The notes beneath the pieces are model-generated. The model saw only the letters and a list, made by a program, of their open reading frames with translations, did no database searches and was not told the DNA's origin. Of a DNA stretch of 64,000 nt, positions 28,547 to 38,345 are shown piece by piece. The stretch's first letter is position 1; every line of letters starts with the position of its first letter. A program made the translations under genes and the position numbers. This stretch comes from Campylorhamphus procurvoides (taxonomy: Eukaryota > Chordata > Aves > Passeriformes > Dendrocolaptidae): positions 868,001-932,000 of the forward strand of contig WBMV01002770.1 in assembly GCA_013396655.1 (NCBI GenBank), given 5' to 3'.

Positions 28547-28590
28547 AAACTTTGGAGAACAATATTCGGGGTGAAACTTTGGAGAACAAT
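28547..28590. repeat. Short direct repeat AAACTTTGGAGAACAAT
   Basis: A 17-base word occurs at 28547-28563 and again at 28574-28590, 27 bases apart. Just upstream, near 28436-28480, the word AAATTTGATTTAA also occurs twice. These are probably small local duplications in A+T-rich intron. Confidence 0.7.
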
Positions 28591-30069
28591 CCAAATTAAG
28601 GCTTTTGCTACTGTGTGAGGAGAATCTTCCTCATATCAGCTATTTCAGAGCTGACACATTTAATTTTTTTTAATTTTACATTTTGACTGATTAAAATTAT
28701 TTCTTCTGAAATTTGAACATAAAAATAAGCATAAGAAAAAACAATGAAGTTGTGGAGATACTAAAATCTTTACAGGAGTGGATAATTTTTGAATGACAAC
28801 TTAAATTCAGAACCTGACCCTGATGATTATTCTGGACTGGTTAGTGTTGCAGTAATTTTATTTGTTTAAAACACAGAATAAATTGCAGGATCAGTGCCAC
28901 CTCATCCATGCTGGCAGCCAAATATTTAATAACCATCTGTAAAGTTCACACAAAGATCCAGGTTCAAGAGTGACATCTGCCATCAGATCAAGAGTGTAGG
29001 AGGTAAAGGTAAGATAAAGAATATCATGGTTTAATGAAAGTTTTCTCTAAGTGCTTAAACAAAAGCCTCTTTTACCAGCTGACTCTTAATCATCTCATTT
29101 ATTGTTTTATTCCAAAATGAAATGTGAAGATTTTTCACCATCTCTTAAACCAGCTGAAATTTGGCAGGAATACCTAGATAAATACAGTCAGAAAACACTG
29201 TATGATTTTAGGGATTTTAAGGAAGCTTACTGAGTCCTGGGAAAAGTTATCCTCATTAGAATTTCCTGTATTGGAGAAAACTTAACTCCTCAGCACCTCA
29301 AATCCACCAGAGCTGAACAGAAATCCACCCTGAGCTGGAGGAACTTCAATGCCACCAATGCCATGACTGTCTGCCCATGAGGCCACATCTCAATAATCTC
29401 CTTTTCAGTGCTTAGAGAGAATTCTCATTTCCCAAATGACACATTTCTGACACCGTTTTGCTAAACAAAAAGGGGTGCTAGAAGTCAAGTCAGCTGCTGT
29501 AACAATGCAATCCTGGCAGAGCTGGGTTGTCAGATACTGCTATACAGGTTGTCATTTCATCCTGCTAAAGAAAATAACTCCTAACTCTATTGTCAGGTAA
29601 CCCTCTTCAGAGCACAGTGATTTTAATGCCTAACACCCACATGAGACACAGGAATAGTTGGATTAACAAGCCTAGTGTCATGCTGTCAGCTGCTGTTTAT
29701 TCAAATAAAATGTCACAATCTAGAAATAAATTACAAAGTTTAAAAACAGTGGATTGTTGAAACACACAGTGTTTTCTCCTGCTGGACAAAAGTTACATCT
29801 CATTTACACTGCATTACTTTCTAAATGTCTGTACATATTCTTGAATCTTTACCTTGTCATTTACGTGGGATCTGAGATATCCTTCCCTATTTCTGTACAT
29901 TTGTCCTTCCAAGTGGCTGCCTTTTGACAAACCTGCTTCATTTGCTTTGAAAAACACTATAAAGTTGGAATCCATACCTTGCTGTGTTTACCTCACCTTA
30001 TGCAGTGTTGTGTGAATTCCTTTACCAACCTTTTTCTTTTTTCCCCATTAAATCGAGGAGGAAATAACC

Positions 30070-30106
30070 TGTTATTCTTTTTCTTCTTCTTTTTTTTTCC
30101 TTTTTT
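30070..30106. repeat. Pyrimidine-rich low-complexity tract
   Basis: Almost pure T and C on the plus strand (TTATTCTTTTTCTTCTTC, then T9, CC, T6), hence a purine tract in the CDH8 transcript. It is simple sequence within the 7.4 kb intron. Confidence 0.75.
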
Positions 30107-30468
30107 AATATAATGAAAGCTCAAACTCCATCTCTCCATCACCCCAGTCCTCCTTAGACACGTTAAACACAATTACAATTTACGTGACTTTCCATCAAGT
30201 TCTCGTTTGCTGTCTTGTTTTTTCCCACCTGTCATAAAAAAGTGAGTAAGAACTAAACAGAGATTATAACTGAGATAAAGGTAAGGAGAAATGGATTTAT
30301 TGTTTTAACAGTTTCTTCTAAATTATACCTGGGAGCAGCTGCAATAGAGTTCAATAACTGGATTGGAATGCAGGTTGGGTTATTTTACCTACTAACACAC
30401 TTGAACTTCTGAAGTGCTGAGCTCCATCACACAGAGTGGCAACAGTGAGAGTGTGAAAACACAGCACT

Positions 30469-30474
30469 TTTATT
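30469..30474 (-). promoter_or_regulatory. CDH8: Candidate intronic polyadenylation signal AATAAA
   Basis: On the minus strand AATAAA lies 211 bases after the exon end at 30685 and about 170 bases after the read-through stop codon at 30642-30640. It is followed by GTGCTGTGTTTTC and, some 35-45 bases on, by a GU-rich CTCTGTGTGATGG, the usual downstream element arrangement. AATAAA is common by chance in A+T-rich introns, so use is uncertain. If used, it would give a CDH8 mRNA ending at the start of EC5. Confidence 0.3.
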
Positions 30475-30684
30475 TAAAGCTTTAATTTAAAGCCAATACT
30501 TAAACAAACATGCCCATATAGAGACATACCACAGAATGTGATCACAGGTTTATCTGGAGGTACTGTCATGGTGCTGTTAGCATGAATATATAGGGACAGA
30601 TTTTGGGAATGAAGGTGACATAAGGTGACAAGGAGACACTCAACCCCACCTGTGCACACAACATAAGAACATGGAGACACCTAC

Positions 30685-30806
30685 TTGGCCAGGCTTCCCA
30701 TTCTCACAGAGAAAGGCTTCGTGCTCCGAGGCAAACTCAGGGGCGTTGTCATTGACATCGAGAACCTTGATGGCAACGGGTACCCGGGACACTTGGCTGT
30801 GGTTCC
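30685..30806 (-). CDS. CDH8: CDH8 coding exon, EC4/EC5 junction (122 bp)
   Basis: The acceptor is GATCCCTTCCCCAG before GGAACCAC; the donor is GGCCAA|GTAGGT. Two bases complete an arginine codon (ETRNHSQ), followed by 40 whole codons, ending in phase 0. It encodes NHSQVSRVPVAIKVLD, the EC4/EC5 calcium linker DVNDNAPEFA, and the first strand of EC5, EAFLCENGKPGQ, with a conserved cysteine. NHS is an N-glycosylation sequon. The length of 122 bp is the family standard. The donor is weaker than the others: the exon ends in A rather than G, and a second GT lies four bases downstream (TAG|GTGTCT). Read-through adds 14 residues (VGVSMFLCCVHRWG) and stops at 30642-30640. CDH8 identity is strong through this exon. 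Confidence 0.97.
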
Positions 30807-30999
30807 CTGGGGAAGGGATCAAACATCAAAGGTAAGCACAGTTAATCTGGAATGAGAGGCATAGAAATGCTTACACAGTGACCCTGCTCCTCCTGTCTCC
30901 TGTCCTTGCTTAATTGGGCTGCCCTATCTGTAATGGATCGTGGAGTTGGAATGGAGATAAAGAGGGATGGCCAGTGTTTCGTGGATGAAAAGAATAAAT

Positions 31000-31260
31000 A
31001 GATCCTTATTGCAAACAGCATTTGTTGGAGATTAGCTCAATGAAGACCTTTCGGGGCTAAATTGCTAAGATTTTTCTTTGATGAAGTTTGTATTGTTTTA
31101 TTGATAAAGTCCATTATAGGTGGAAAAGGGAGGGCTGTAAACAGCTGAGATTTATTTCTTTGTTGAGCTTTGGCAGAGAACAGAGCAGTTTACTCTATTA
31201 ATTGTTCTGCTGCACATCTATTATCTCTTCATTGCAAATACGGTTCATGTGGTGACCCAC
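31000..31260. other. Candidate conserved non-coding element near exon 30685-30806
   Basis: About 200-450 bases upstream of the acceptor at 30807 in transcript direction. It is complex, non-repetitive sequence with several transcription-factor-like cores (GGCTAAATTGCTAAG, TATTGTTTTATTGATAAAG, TCTATTAATTGTTCTGC) and no recognisable transposon. The style resembles vertebrate conserved elements, but conservation cannot be seen in a single sequence. It could be an enhancer, a splicing-related region, or neutral intron. Confidence 0.25.
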
Positions 31261-32585
31261 ATCGAGGCAGAGATGGATGGTGGACTGACATAGGCAAAAC
31301 TGGACACTAAACTGGACTATTAAAGCATCTGATCATCTACCACTGACCAAAACCACCACCTGTGGACTTCTTTCTTCATTATTTATGAAACAGAGCTATT
31401 TTACATAAAATTGCTTACCCTTGTAAAGAGGAGAAGGAGCTATTAAGGCAAGAAAAGCTAAACCCTCAGTTTGCATTCTACTTTGAATAGATTTCAGAGT
31501 CAGTTGCTAGTCTCTTTCCCTGAATTCAGTATAGCTAATTTATTTAGAGACTATATATAAATATTTTAGATCCTTTTTCCCCAAAGAGCAAAAACATCAA
31601 CTCAGTTTAAGCTGGGGTGACCAGCTGATCTGAAGAGTTTGAAAACCAGTCCCATAGCACATCCAAACCTCTACAATTACTCAATTCTATTTTAAAGTCC
31701 ATCTCTCAGTGAGTACTTTACAACCACAGCATTCTACCTTGTTTGTGTCATCAGCTATGTCAGATCTGCCAGTGCTTGGTATTCAAAGTACCTCTCATAG
31801 AGCATAAAAATAACAATTTCAAAAGATACAAGCCCTGACACACTACTGTTATAAAGAAAGGCTTTATATTTGCTGGATAGCCTGAAATAAAATGTTGTAA
31901 GTTCAATATCTATGTCCATTTTGCATCATATGATCTTACTTATTAACATGTGAGGTGAAACTTGTGCCATGAAATAATAATAATGTATTTGAAACCAAAT
32001 AAAAGCTAATATGCAAATTATGAATCCCAAACATTTAAAACATATTTTCTTATTTTTCACTTGATAAAAATACAGACAATGAATCTCAAGCTTATCAGAA
32101 TTCTCTGCACCAGTGTCATATTTAAACACTAAAGGTTTACTTTTATCCAAATTAATGAAATTATGGCAGTTCAAATTTTAAAGACATTACAGAGAAATTT
32201 AATTAATTAGATAAGCTTCTAAAGAAATTATTCATGTCCCTTGTGACTGCCCCCAAAATGTTTGTCTTTCATCAGAAATACAAACATTAAATTTAAAGAT
32301 ATTATAATTAGAAACTTGACGAGAATTCATTTAAAAAATTAATTTACTAAACACAAGAGAGACCAAACTGGTTTGGAGATCTCCAAACAAGGGGAATATC
32401 CACTGCCTTTTAGGGTTCTTGTGAATGCAATGAAATCTGTTGTTGAGAAAGAGAGAGAGATGGAGAGGGAATTTTATCTACAGCTTGTACTGCCCACCAC
32501 ATTGAGTATGTTGAATTATTGTGTCATTCCAAACTTTTCAAGGAAATTTCACTTTAGGCTGTGTGTCCCCTCACCCTGAGCACAC

Positions 32586-32677
32586 CCATTCCAACACATC
32601 CATGACTCCTATTCCAAGACACCCACTAATCCTATTGCAACGTGCCTATGAATCCTATTCCAACACGTCCGTGAATC
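32586..32677. repeat. Minisatellite, 23-bp unit, four copies
   Basis: Four head-to-tail units of 23 bases beginning at 32586, 32609, 32632 and 32655, each of the form CTATTCCAACACNTCCATGAATC with point differences only. The sequence before and after does not continue the repeat. It lies in the 18 kb CDH8 intron, 1.8 kb upstream of exon 30685-30806. Confidence 0.92.
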
Positions 32678-35600
32678 CTCACTGAGCAAATCCAGGTTGA
32701 AAACAATATCCCATCTGTTCATTTTCTTGATTTAATGTCTGCAAACTTCTCAGGGGTAACACATGGACTCAGAGGGTGTCTGAATCCATCTCTGTTGGCA
32801 ATGTCCCCAAATCCCTGAAGTGGAAGCGGGAAGGGATGGAATTGGATCCCAGACTGCTCCTCCTGCATGGTCAGCTGCCCCTCTGCCCTTGGGTCTCCTA
32901 CTCATCAGTATTCAACCCTCAGAACTTCTGCTCATTTGTATGAATGGAGAGTCAGTTCTTTCTCCACTACTGACAAAACCCAGTTTTAATTATTGGGTGG
33001 GTTTTTTATTTGTTTGGTTTAGGATTTTCCCCAATAAATCCCTCAGTCAATAGAATTAAGGGAGACTGAGCCTTCCAGCCTGTAGACAGTAAGACTGATT
33101 GCTTAAGTTCCAGTCAGTTATTTTATGCAAAATCATAGAACAGTTTAAAGACTCTCTAAGGAACTAAACAGATTTTTAAAAGCTCTATTGTGATGCACTT
33201 TAAAAAGAACTGCCTTGAACCTTGCAATACAATTAGGGCTGTCACTTGAGAAGCATCAGCTTCATTTGAAAATGGAGCACCCTGAGGTGCAAAATTAAAA
33301 AACACCGAGAAAACTTCAACTAGTCTAGTTAAGCCAAAGTCTTTCCAAGTCCCAGCTGCACAGAAGGACTTAGTTAATGCATCGAGTGGGTCACCTGGGG
33401 CCACCACTGTCACAGCACAGCCCGGAGCTGCACACACGTGCAAACTGGGGCCAGCCTTTCCTCGAGTGCAGCTCAGCCGTGCCTCTGCTGAGGTCTCAAT
33501 TACTGCCCACAGCTCTAGGTGGGCACAGCACACTCACAGAGAGCAATATCCAGGCAGAAACAAGGGGAAAAAACTGCAGGGAAAAATAACCTGTGGAACT
33601 TACTTGGGGTAATAAATAAACTTCCGAAAATAATGGAAAGCGCCACCGAGTTTAGAAATGCGCATTGAATAGTCTGCAAGGATTATAAGCACCTAAAAAA
33701 GCCCCTCTGCTTTTCTTCCCTGTTCTCAGGATTCTTGGGGAACACTAAACGAAATATACAACTGGCTGCTACTCCTAGTAACACACCCATTCAAACCTAC
33801 TCAGGGTTTAAAAAGGCTGCGGAGTTTGATACCAAAATGATGAGACGGATGAGACAACCAAAGGCAGATTTAAACAAACAAATAAACATCAAACAACATT
33901 AACAAGCCTTTTAGTGTCTCCAACCCTGAGCTTTTGGAGGCAACAGACCCATGTTTTGCCACTTCTTAATGTGACCAATACTCTTCTTTCTTCCTGGAAA
34001 AACCCCTGCCCGACTGAGATGTTTCACTGGAAATTTGTGTTGCAAAGCACTGAGTGTTGTTAACATTGTTCCTGCAGGCAACAAGTCGTACCAGGAGTAA
34101 CTGGAGCTTATAAATAAAAATGTTGGTCCTATGCCATAAGTAACAGAACATAATGCAGCTTTTCAGCTCCCATAAACACTTAAACACTTCATAAACAAGC
34201 TTAACACACTTCCCCCTGTCTTGCCTTGACAGAAACACATACAAGTGGTCTTTAAGAAAGAGACTTATTGCTGCCCAAAATGAAGTTTAGAATTTGTTAA
34301 ACCCCAAGGAATTCAGTTTAATCCAGTTTTCCTTTATTTAATTAAATCATACAAAAAACACGTCAAGGTTCTCTTTAAAAAGTCATTAGTGGCCTTGCAT
34401 TTTAACTAAAATTATGCACCTGAACAGAAAGTAGATTCCTAGAAAATAACACATCTTTCATTGTTATTATCATCACCACATGGCTTGGAAATGGCTATTG
34501 CATGCTTCTCTGAGTCAGTGAAACTTCTACTATAATAATATTTTAAATTAGAAGTAAAGGAGGCCCTGGTTCCAACAAAGAAGTCCAAACAAAGCCTGAA
34601 TCACCGACTTAATAAAAACAACAGCACTCTGTTTACATCCCCTGTATTTCAAACTTATTAAGCTGTATTTTAACAGATCCATTCCCCATGACTTTAGCAA
34701 AGTTTCATCTGATGACTTTATTAAGATAATCCACATGCAGGACAAGTTTATTTCTCCTGTTCGAGTTTATGTTGTTGTTCCCTTTGGGCAATCCTTCACC
34801 TCTAGAACACCACAGCTTATAACAATCTTTCTGTCATCTAAAACTGACAACTCTGACTTGGAGAATCCTGAGAAACACGGATGCTATTGTGAAACTCCAG
34901 TTTTATTTATGCTGAAGCTTAACTCTAGAAACCAGATAGCGCAGCAAATCCTGTGCTCATTTGTCTGAAGCACTGGGTAATGATGTGACTCGAGAGAGAC
35001 TGACTTCAGAATTGTCAGGGAGACATCAGTAATTGCCAGGGTTTCTGTTAAAAATACCAGAACATAAGCTAGGACTGGATGAGGGCAAAACTCACCAACC
35101 AAACTAAAATCCCAGACAAAGATTTAGAATCCCCCTTGTAATTATTGTATTTTGCCAGGCTGAGACAATGCTAAGTTGTGGAATATCTGAATGGCAATAT
35201 AAACAGAGCAGAAAGGTTCCTGCACATGCTGCTAAGACAAGAAACAAACAACTGCTGTACACATTAATATTCCATTGATATTCATTTCAGCCCCCTGGAG
35301 GAGCAGATTGTGGCGATTTCTGTGTGTACATGTGCGTGGGAGGGGCGCGGAAAGGAAAAGATGGGAAACATATTTCTTGGGTTTGTTCCTTAAGCCATTC
35401 CTCGGGAGACAAACAAGAGCAGATCTGAAAAGTTTGGTCTCCTTTCAGTAGCTCCCTGCGTTTATTTTCTTACGGGCTCCTGAAGAACGAACGAATCAAG
35501 AGCAAAGCTATTTTATTCTATTTTAGTTCCCTCACTGATAAACCATCACAAGTTTACCCAAGGCATCACATATTATCATCCCCCTCCTTCATTTTGGCCC

Positions 35601-36204
35601 ACTCTTCTGCCTCTCCTGGCCATGGAGCAATGGGAGACGGGCACACCAGATGCTTCCAGAAGGACCATACGTACCCACTGCCCAGGTGGAGCGCGGGGAG
35701 TGCGTTTCCACTGCATGCCCTGGAAAGGAGCACAAGAGGGGGGAAACTGAGGACAGACCAGTCTTGCAAGGTCTCGAATGCAAAGCTGAGTTTGGAGTTA
35801 GGAGGTTCCCAAAGTTCAGCAGTTGTATCTGTAAAGGGGCTGGCTCAGGCAGGCAATGGGCACCCACCTTTAATCAGTGTAATGAGATGCATCGCTTGGG
35901 ACTAAAGGACATTTCAGGCTGCTGTTAATGCCCAAACAAACAATAAAGAGCCAGATTTCTGGGAGACATGCACAGGCCAAGCCAGAAAATATTAAATAAA
36001 GAAACCACATCCTTCAGGCCCACTTCAGACAAAGTTTTCACTCCCTTTCTTTACATGTATGGTTTTCTGATATTTGCACATTAGTGCATGTAGGACATGA
36101 AAATTGTTTCATGCACCCAGAATCTGTAAGATTTTGAATCAATTACATAAAATTTGGTGAAAAATGAAACATGCCTGGAAAAAGACCAAATGGATAACAT
36201 TTTT

Positions 36205-36323
36205 TTATCAGTGCTGTTCCACGTAACCATGCAATCAGTGCTTTATTTGCCATTATAATAGCAATTATCAGTGACATTCCACCTAACCATGCAATCAGTT
36301 CTTTATTGCCATTGTAGTAGCAA
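36205..36323. repeat. Tandem duplication, 60-bp unit, two copies
   Basis: 36205-36264 and 36265-36323 are two copies of TTATCAGTG..TTCCAC.TAACCATGCAATCAGT followed by CTTTATT and GCCATT.TAGTAGCAAT; the second has one base less. On the minus strand this gives an open frame with a 20-residue repeat (NKELIAWLGGMSLI and NKALIAWLRGTALI), most likely a by-product. Confidence 0.88.
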
Positions 36324-37287
36324 TACAGCATTAATTCCTACCTTTAAAATAATTTAAGGTTTAAAATGTAAATAGAATTTAAATTAAAGCAGAGACTTTA
36401 ACTGGGTGCTTTGTTAACTTCAAAGGATCAACACTGATTTATAAAACTTGATAATAAAAGTAAATTTAAAACTAAATTTAAAAAGGTGAATATATTGCTT
36501 TCATAGAGGCACAGTACCTACTGATGGAATCAGTTAAGCCTCGTTCTGTTTAGCCAAGGTCAGACTCTAATTTGACATTCAAATGCAACCTCTTCTTCCT
36601 CACACACGAAGCTGTGCAGTCATTCAGCAGTGTCACAAACAGTTACTCTGTAATTACCTCTGTGGATTGTGAGATCCATTTGCAAAACTGGGAAAGGTTG
36701 GCAATTTTTTTTTCACAAGTAACTTATTTTGTTTGGTGCATTTGCATGAAATTGTCTTGTCTGAATGAACAGACAGACCAAAAGGGCTTAAAAAGGAAAA
36801 AAATGTATCAGAAAAGGAAACCATTCCCTCGATGTAGTGCACAGGTATGAAGAGGGTCTCTTGTCCCATGACCCTGGTTATAAGGGAAAATTAAAAGACC
36901 CTGTTGGATTTAGATTTAGCCATGAGTGATAAGAGAAAAAGCGAGATGGAAGATTGTCCTTGAGGGAGCAGAGGATGCTGAAACAAGTTTATATCCACCT
37001 CAGGACTAGAGGGCAATGGGAGGCAAAGGCAAGCCCCACCCAGCCAAAAATCCAACAACCAGAAACTCAAGGTTATTTTAACTTTCTGGTTATTCTAAAT
37101 CACTTTGAATGGGGAGAAAGATCTGCCTTTAATCACAATGTGCACATTTTGAAAAATCCACCTTGGTGTCACCACTTCCTGTTCATTTGCATGGACTCCA
37201 AAAAGAAAATGCTAGAAGAAATAATAGATAATCCATGTGCTGGACAACACAGGAATGCTCTGTTCATGTAACCTACATGTTCAAAGA

Positions 37288-38345
37288 GAGAGGGATTTGA
37301 AGGCTGTGGATACATCTACCCAGCCTTCAGCCAAACCTTTGACACTATGTCCCATGGCATTCTCCTGGAGGAACTGGCAGCCCATCCATGGTTTGGGCAG
37401 GGGCACAGCTGGCTGATGATGGAGCCCAGAGTGGTGGCAGAGAATGGTGCCACAGCCATTTGGCAGCCACTGACTAGTCGTGTCCCCAGGGCTCAGCACT
37501 GGGCCAAGTCCTGACTGGTATCTCCACCAACCAGCTGGACAAAGGACTGAGTGCACTCTCTGTGAGTTCACAGATGACACCAAGTGGGGTGGGACACTGA
37601 TCTGCTGGAGGGCAGCAGGGCTCTGCAGAAGGACCTGCACAGGCTGGATCCATGGGCCAAGGTCACTCTGTGAGGTTCAAGGTCAAGTGCTGCACTGCAG
37701 GCTGGGGGAAGAGTGGATGGGAAACTGGAAAAGACCCTGAGGGTGCTGGTCAGCACTGGCTGAACATGAGCCCAGGTGGGCGAGGAGGGCAGTGGCACCT
37801 GGGCTGTGCCAGAGCTGGTGTGGCAGCAGGAGCAGGGCAGGGACTGTCCCCTGTGCTGGCACTGCTGGGGCACCTCCAGAGCTGTGTCCAGTTCTGGATC
37901 CCTCAAGACATTAAAGACACGGAGGGGCTGGAGAGTGTGCAGGGAAGGGAACGGAGCTGGGAAGGGGCTGGAGCAGCAGGAGGGGCTGAGGGAGCTGGGG
38001 GGGCTCAGCCTGGAGAAAAGGAGGCTCAGGGGGGACCTTCTGGCTCTGCAAGTCCCTGCCAGGAGGGGGGAGCCAGGTGGGAATTGGGCTCTGCTCCCAG
38101 GGAACAGGAACAGGAGCAGAGGGAATGGGCTCAGGTGGGACAGGGCAGGGCCAGGGGGGACAGCAGGAGGGATTTGTGCCTGGAAAGGGTGGTCAGGCCT
38201 TGGCAGGGGCTGCCCAGGGAGGGTTGGAGTGCCCAGCCCTGGAGGTGCCCAGGGCAGGACTGGGGTGGTACTCAGTGACAGGGTGGGCATCGGGCACAGG
38301 GTGGGCTCTGTGGGCTGGGAGGGCTTTTTAATTCTAGGAATTGAG
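37288..38345 (+). mobile_element. CR1 LINE fragment with reverse-transcriptase remnant, plus strand
   Basis: Longest CR1 copy here, antisense to CDH8. Its left part holds decayed reverse-transcriptase sequence: the SHGILLEELA stretch near 37350 and the FTDDTK block near 37570, matching the catalytic FADDTK box of CR1. The right part (37768-38330) is the C-terminal and 3' region seen in reverse at 26259-26875. The frame is broken many times by stops and shifts, so it is inactive. The last bases differ from the usual terminal repeat (GGGCTTTTTAATTCTAGG), so the 3' end seems cut or altered. Its G+C-rich body gives false long open frames on both strands. Confidence 0.9.

Larger units (their letters stand above)
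23317..30684 (-). other. CDH8: CDH8 intron, 7368 bp
   Basis: Intron between the EC4/EC5 junction exon and the middle EC5 exon, from GTAGGT to GCTGCAG. It contains two CR1 copies (25493-25805 with a run of N, and 26259-26875) and a pyrimidine-rich tract near 30070-30106. A possible intronic polyadenylation signal lies 211 bases into it at 30469-30474. A 142-codon minus-strand frame at 27379-27807 resembles nothing known to me. Confidence 0.85.

Noticed and set aside
32586..32677. CRISPR-like regular repeat
   Set aside because: The units are directly adjacent with no spacers, and this is vertebrate intron.
37700..38330. G+C-rich block resembling a CpG island or promoter
   Set aside because: It is explained by the CR1 body and has few CpG pairs; the inverted copy at 26.3-26.9 kb looks the same.
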